From: Bacteroidales bacterium
GTDB lineage: Bacteria; Bacteroidota; Bacteroidia; Bacteroidales; UBA932
Direction of reading: 5' to 3'
Length of the DNA: 64,000 nucleotides
NCBI GenBank assembly: GCA_017438975.1
Contig: JAFRUH010000033.1
Span: 186,001-250,000 of the forward strand
Under the pieces are notes generated by a model. It was given only the letters and a program-made list of their open reading frames with translations. It searched no databases and had not been told where the DNA came from. This document shows positions 61,001 through 64,000 of this stretch, one piece after another (position 1 is the first letter of the stretch; the number at the start of each line of letters is the position of its first letter). A program made the position numbers and the translations under genes.

Positions 61001-63510
61001 CCTACCAGGCAGGAGAGACGGCGACGGTCTATCTGCCGGCGGCCTCCGGCGGGCGGGCTCTCATCTCCCTGGAGAACGGCAGCCGCGTGATTTCCCGCCA
61101 GTGGGTGAAGACCTCGAAGGACGGGGACACGCCCGTGAAGATTCCGCTCACCAAGGACATGGCCCCGAATTTCTATGTCCATGTCACCCTCCTGCAGCCT
61201 TACGGATCGACGGTGAACGACCTTCCGCTCCGGCTCTACGGCGTCCGGCGCATCGAGGTGACCGATCCGGCCTCCCACCTGGAACCGGTCATCAAGATGC
61301 CGGACAGCGTGCATCCGGAAGAATCCTTTACGGTCCAGGTCGGCGAGAAATCCGGCAGGGAGATGACCTATACCCTTGCGATCGTCGACGAGGGCCTTCT
61401 CGACCTGACGGGTTTCAAGACCCCGCAGCCCTGGCCGGCGATGTATGAGACCGAGGCGCTGGGCGTCCGTACCTGGGACCTCTTCGATGATGTCGTCGGC
61501 GCGTTCAGCGGCCGTTTCTCCCCGATTGCCGGCATCGGCGGCGATCAGGAGAACATCATCTCCGCCAAGAAGGACAACCGCTTCAATCCGGTCGTGAAGT
61601 TCATGGGTCCTTTCACCCTGAAAAAGGGCACGGCCAGCCATAAGGTGACGCTCCCGATGTACGTCGGCAGCGTCCGGGTGATGGTCGTCGCCGGCCACGC
61701 CGGAGCCTACGGGGCCGCGGAGAAGACCGTGGCGGTCAAGGCTCCGCTGATGGTCCTGAGCACCCTTCCGAGGACCGTTTCCGAGGGAGAGAAGTTCACC
61801 CTCCCGGTCAATGTCTTCGCGATGGAGAAGGACGTCCGCGACGTGACCGTCAAGGTCGCCGTGGAGGGCCCGGTCCGGATCGACGGTCCCGCATCCTCGT
61901 CGATGACCTTCACGGAAACGGGGGACAAGGTCGCCCGGTTCAGCCTCGCGGCCACCGGAACGGGAACCGCCAGGGTGACCGTTACCGCGACGGGATCCGG
62001 CCACAAGGCCTATGAGACGGTATCCCTCTCCGTCGGGAATCCCAATCCCGTCGTCCACCGGATCCGGCAGGAGAAGATCGATGCCGGGAAGACGGCAACC
62101 TTCGACGCCGGAGCCTCCGGCATCCTCGAACTGGCGGTTTATCCGGCCCTTGACGCGGCCGGTGTCGCCGCCTTCATGACCGGGTATCCCTACGACTGCA
62201 CCGAGCAGCTCTCCGCCCGGGGACTGGCTCTCCTTCATCTGCTTCCGCAGCTGGAGGAGAAGGAGGCTGAAAAGGCTTCCGCATTGATTCCCAAGCTGAT
62301 AGCCGCGCTTTACGGCCGGCAGCACACCGACGGAGGCTTCCTGTACTGGCCCGGCTCGAGGACCTCTGAGCCGTGGATCAGTTCGATGGCCGGGCAGTTC
62401 CTTACGGAAGCGGCCGGTAAAGGCTTCGCGGTCGAGAAGGGCGTTCTCGGCGCCTGGACGAAATACCAGAAACAGCAGAGCCGTAACTACCGCCAGAAAG
62501 ACGGGGAACCGTTCGCGGAACTGGACGAGGCCTACCGGCTTTACAGCCTCGCCGTCGCCGGCACTCCGGAAACGGGGGCGATGAACCGGATGAAAGAGAC
62601 TCCGGGCCTGGGCTACCGGGCGAAGTGGACCCTCGCGTCCGCCTATGCCGTGACCGGGAAGGCCCAGACGGCCAGGGAGATCATCAAGACGATCCCGGAA
62701 GGGTTCGAAGAGTATGCTCCGAACAATATGACCTACGGGAGCGGCCTGCGGGACAAGGCGCTTGCGCTCGAGGCCCTCGCCCTTACGGACGAGATCGCCG
62801 GAGCGCTGCCGGTCGCCCTCGACATGGCCGGAAAGATCAATTCCGGCAGCTACTCCACCCAGGAGGCCGCTTTCGCCGCGGTCGCGATGGACAGGCTCTA
62901 TGGAAAGGTTCCGACCCAGTCCGTTTCCGTCGAAGTCGGTTCCGGCGGCAAGGAGACGAAGCTGGATCTGCCGAAAGCCGTCTGTCCGATGGCCGTAAGC
63001 GGGGATGTTTCCGTCAGGAATACCGGCAGCGGCCCGGTTTACGCGTCCCTCCTTACCTCGGAGCAGGCCGCGTCCGGCACACCGGTCACCGCGGCCGCCA
63101 GCGGAATCTCACTGAAAGTCGCCTATGCCCTTCCCGACGGGACGGCGCTGGATCCTGCCTCCGTCCGCCAGGGAACGGAATTCACGGCGACCGTGACCGT
63201 GACGGGCGCCCCTTCGGCTTCCGACATCCGGAACCTGGCGCTCTGCTTCAGGATTCCTTCCGGCTGGGAGATTCTCAACCAGCGCCTGATGGGCATTTCC
63301 GAGGCGGAACGTTATGATTATCAGGACATAAGGGACGACAGATGCGTCTGGTTCTTCGACCTCCCCCAGGGACGGAAGAAGGTCCTTTCGGTCCGTCTCC
63401 GGGCCGCGTATGAGGGCTCCTATGTCCTTCCGGCCGTCACCTGCGAAGCGATGTACGACCCGCACGTGACTGCGAACACGGCTTCCGGCAAGGCGGAAGT
63501 GGTCCGGTGA
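58069..63510 (+). CDS. Alpha-2-macroglobulin family lipoprotein (YfhM-like)
   Basis: An 1813-residue lipoprotein (LAAVSC, C20). It has the bacterial alpha-2-macroglobulin layout: many beta-sandwich domains, the YGERGVWRPGDTLHVTFLVSD segment of MG-type domains, AIVDEGLLDLTGFKTPQPW (bait-adjacent region), KFMGPFTLKKG, and the thioester motif CTEQ with C1377 and Q1380 in the alpha/alpha toroid, followed by a C-terminal receptor-like domain. The family traps proteases and is thought to protect the periplasm when the wall is breached. pbpC follows, overlapping by 4 bases, a well-known pairing. Confidence 0.95.
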   Translation: MRLFRILILAASAGLAAVSCGPKRSAQAVPDTAFATYIKAYTGGTVSNRSAIRVDLAQAVPEESRGDGELFSFSPSLKGTVRWTGPQTVEFLPDEGALVSGGKYKGVFHLSKVAKVTDGKLKDFRFDFTVAHPQATIAEEGVTIPSGGSGAIVKGTVSFSEPVERAAVREMFKVSYPYGETTVNLSEGSDVFRFEVAGITRSDVERTLRLSLDSPVFSCSLREVTVPAQGDFRILSTRYDDGTSPYIEVRFSEPLSPKAVEPGHIELGGVIRYRVTVADNVAKVWFEGKKADEVALTVHRTVRSEAGTPLGADYTENLAGGEAKPAVAISVQGTILPDKADLILPFRSVNLRAVDIRVIRIYEDNVLMFLQDNELDGGNQLRRSGRLVCSQRIDLASGPAKDLHKWQNFSVDLSGLFDKEPGAIYRIRLSFRQEYSLYGKDAGDLAPMRELSDGKPTREEEAVWDVPEAWYWDNSVDWNVYEWDDRDDPEKPSYYMESSRFPQINLLASNLGLLAKYAGGDRLWLTATDLISAKPLAGTAFDVYDFQLRKIASGKSDGDGQAEIALSGRPFTVVARHGRNTGFLKITDGNENSLSRFDVGGKVLSDGLKGFIYGERGVWRPGDTLHVTFLVSDRDHPLPAGHPASLELYTPEGRFHTRMAVTGEDGFFAFHVPTAATDPTGFWNAYVKVGGASFHKSLHLETIKPNRLKINTDFGVKTLRAGEKLPVSVTSEWLTGAPASGLKAAATLTLTPSNASFKGFEGYVFRHPSSTFTRSETELFRTQLGSGGEARVDVTLPKAENAPGMLSAFILSTVEENGGDESFTTATMPFSPYPAYVGVQFPEGDYLETDKDNKIRVAVVDAAGRRVAGHRLEYRVFKLDWRWWWESRREELDSYVNGSSADAVAAGELVSSGSSDVSFTFRVDYPTWGRYLVFVRDRDGGHVSGDVVTVDWPAYRGRADRRDPESLTMLSFSTDKNTYQAGETATVYLPAASGGRALISLENGSRVISRQWVKTSKDGDTPVKIPLTKDMAPNFYVHVTLLQPYGSTVNDLPLRLYGVRRIEVTDPASHLEPVIKMPDSVHPEESFTVQVGEKSGREMTYTLAIVDEGLLDLTGFKTPQPWPAMYETEALGVRTWDLFDDVVGAFSGRFSPIAGIGGDQENIISAKKDNRFNPVVKFMGPFTLKKGTASHKVTLPMYVGSVRVMVVAGHAGAYGAAEKTVAVKAPLMVLSTLPRTVSEGEKFTLPVNVFAMEKDVRDVTVKVAVEGPVRIDGPASSSMTFTETGDKVARFSLAATGTGTARVTVTATGSGHKAYETVSLSVGNPNPVVHRIRQEKIDAGKTATFDAGASGILELAVYPALDAAGVAAFMTGYPYDCTEQLSARGLALLHLLPQLEEKEAEKASALIPKLIAALYGRQHTDGGFLYWPGSRTSEPWISSMAGQFLTEAAGKGFAVEKGVLGAWTKYQKQQSRNYRQKDGEPFAELDEAYRLYSLAVAGTPETGAMNRMKETPGLGYRAKWTLASAYAVTGKAQTAREIIKTIPEGFEEYAPNNMTYGSGLRDKALALEALALTDEIAGALPVALDMAGKINSGSYSTQEAAFAAVAMDRLYGKVPTQSVSVEVGSGGKETKLDLPKAVCPMAVSGDVSVRNTGSGPVYASLLTSEQAASGTPVTAAASGISLKVAYALPDGTALDPASVRQGTEFTATVTVTGAPSASDIRNLALCFRIPSGWEILNQRLMGISEAERYDYQDIRDDRCVWFFDLPQGRKKVLSVRLRAAYEGSYVLPAVTCEAMYDPHVTANTASGKAEVVR

Positions 63511-64000
63511 AACGCCGGAAAACCATACTTCTCTCAGGGTTGGCCGTCCTCGTGGCGGCCTACCTTTGCTGTCTGCCACGCGACCTGTTCCGGGGCGTAC
63601 CTTACGCGACGGTCGTGGAAGACGCCTCCGGGGAACTGCTAGGGGCGCGGATCGCCGCCGACGGCCAGTGGCGCTTCCCCCCCTGCGACAGCATCCCGAA
63701 ACGGTATGAGACGGCGCTGATCCAATTTGAAGACAGGCGCTTCCGTTATCATCCCGGAGTCGATCCGGCGGCCATCGCGAGGGCCATCGTCCAGAATCTC
63801 CGGGCAGGACGCGTCGAGAGCGGAGGAAGTACGCTGACGATGCAGGTCATCCGTCTTTCCCGCGGGAAGAAACGGACCCTCTGGCAGAAGGCGGTCGAAG
63901 CCGTACTCGCGACGCGGCTGGAACTCCGCTGCACCAAAGACGAAATACTGGCCCTCTACGCTTCCCACGCTCCCTATGGCGGTAATGTCGTCGGACTGGA
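63507..64000 (+). CDS. pbpC: Penicillin-binding protein 1C, N-terminal part
   Basis: Truncated by the window end after about 164 codons. GTG start at 63507 inside the GTGA overlap with the upstream gene. A single TM segment (TILLSGLAVLVAAYLCCL) is followed by the GT51 peptidoglycan glycosyltransferase: QFEDRRFRYHPGVD contains the catalytic glutamate, then GGSTLTMQVIRL and a typical KDEILALYASHAPYGGNVVGL. The transpeptidase domain lies outside. With the macroglobulin it suggests envelope damage repair. Confidence 0.95.
   Translation, partial: MKRRKTILLSGLAVLVAAYLCCLPRDLFRGVPYATVVEDASGELLGARIAADGQWRFPPCDSIPKRYETALIQFEDRRFRYHPGVDPAAIARAIVQNLRAGRVESGGSTLTMQVIRLSRGKKRTLWQKAVEAVLATRLELRCTKDEILALYASHAPYGGNVVGL

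Noticed and set aside
58294-62325. A very long open frame antisense to the alpha-2-macroglobulin gene
   Set aside because: It has no recognisable domain or signal peptide, and its composition (repeated R, G, D, E runs) is that of a GC-rich antisense shadow. The plus-strand protein is a clear family member.

Overview
This window looks like a chromosomal segment from a member of the Bacteroidales (Bacteroidetes), probably a gut- or rumen-type organism with a fairly G+C-rich genome. The basis is family resemblance (ThiL-like, PpiD-like, LptC and DUF4923 proteins of the Bacteroidetes type), the absence of Shine-Dalgarno-like leaders, and many copies of the Bacteroidetes -7 promoter box TAnnTTTG in intergenic gaps. 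Both window ends cut genes: mnmG on the left and pbpC on the right. I saw no rRNA, tRNA, CRISPR array, insertion sequence or prophage. No gene-free stretch exceeds 300 bases.

1-17.7 kb is housekeeping: ybeY-mnmG, hflX, succinate dehydrogenase/fumarate reductase A and B subunits (no cytochrome b gene beside them), a secreted Ntn-hydrolase, ruvB, mfd, then a plus-strand run coaX - outer membrane protein - TPR protein - lptC - ppiD - ychF. Strand polarity switches in the AT-rich ruvB/mfd gap, which holds several DnaA-box-like sequences and is a candidate replication origin. A 25-bp perfect inverted repeat lies between hflX and sdhB.

17.7-36.9 kb holds two secreted endonuclease/exonuclease/phosphatase proteins, a CotH-like lipoprotein, a BNR-4 protein and a tight six-gene operon. 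That operon joins an aminopeptidase P, a stand-alone (p)ppGpp synthetase domain, a stand-alone (p)ppGpp hydrolase-like HD protein, a kinase-fold protein, a sensor fusing a PP2C phosphatase to an anti-sigma-type kinase, and a STAS protein. Next come a ThiL homologue lacking most active-site acids, DUF4923, AI-2E-type and DUF554 membrane proteins, an S1/P1 nuclease, a PPP-type phosphatase and an alpha/alpha-barrel lipoprotein.

36.9-46.2 kb is a minus-strand surface-polysaccharide or peptide-modification locus: flippase, YfhO-type membrane protein, nucleotidyltransferase-fold protein, HPr-kinase-like protein, PqqD-like protein with an unusual acidic tail, and three GT2 glycosyltransferases. This is the best candidate for an undescribed system.

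46.2-64 kb is carbohydrate- and envelope-related: cutC, GH29 fucosidase, GH28 polygalacturonase-like enzyme, glycerophosphodiester phosphodiesterase lipoprotein, small outer membrane barrel, a secreted protein with two tandem alpha/beta-hydrolase domains, lytic transglycosylase, secreted esterase, a nitrilase-GDPD fusion, a dicarboxylate-type symporter, and the alpha-2-macroglobulin/pbpC pair.
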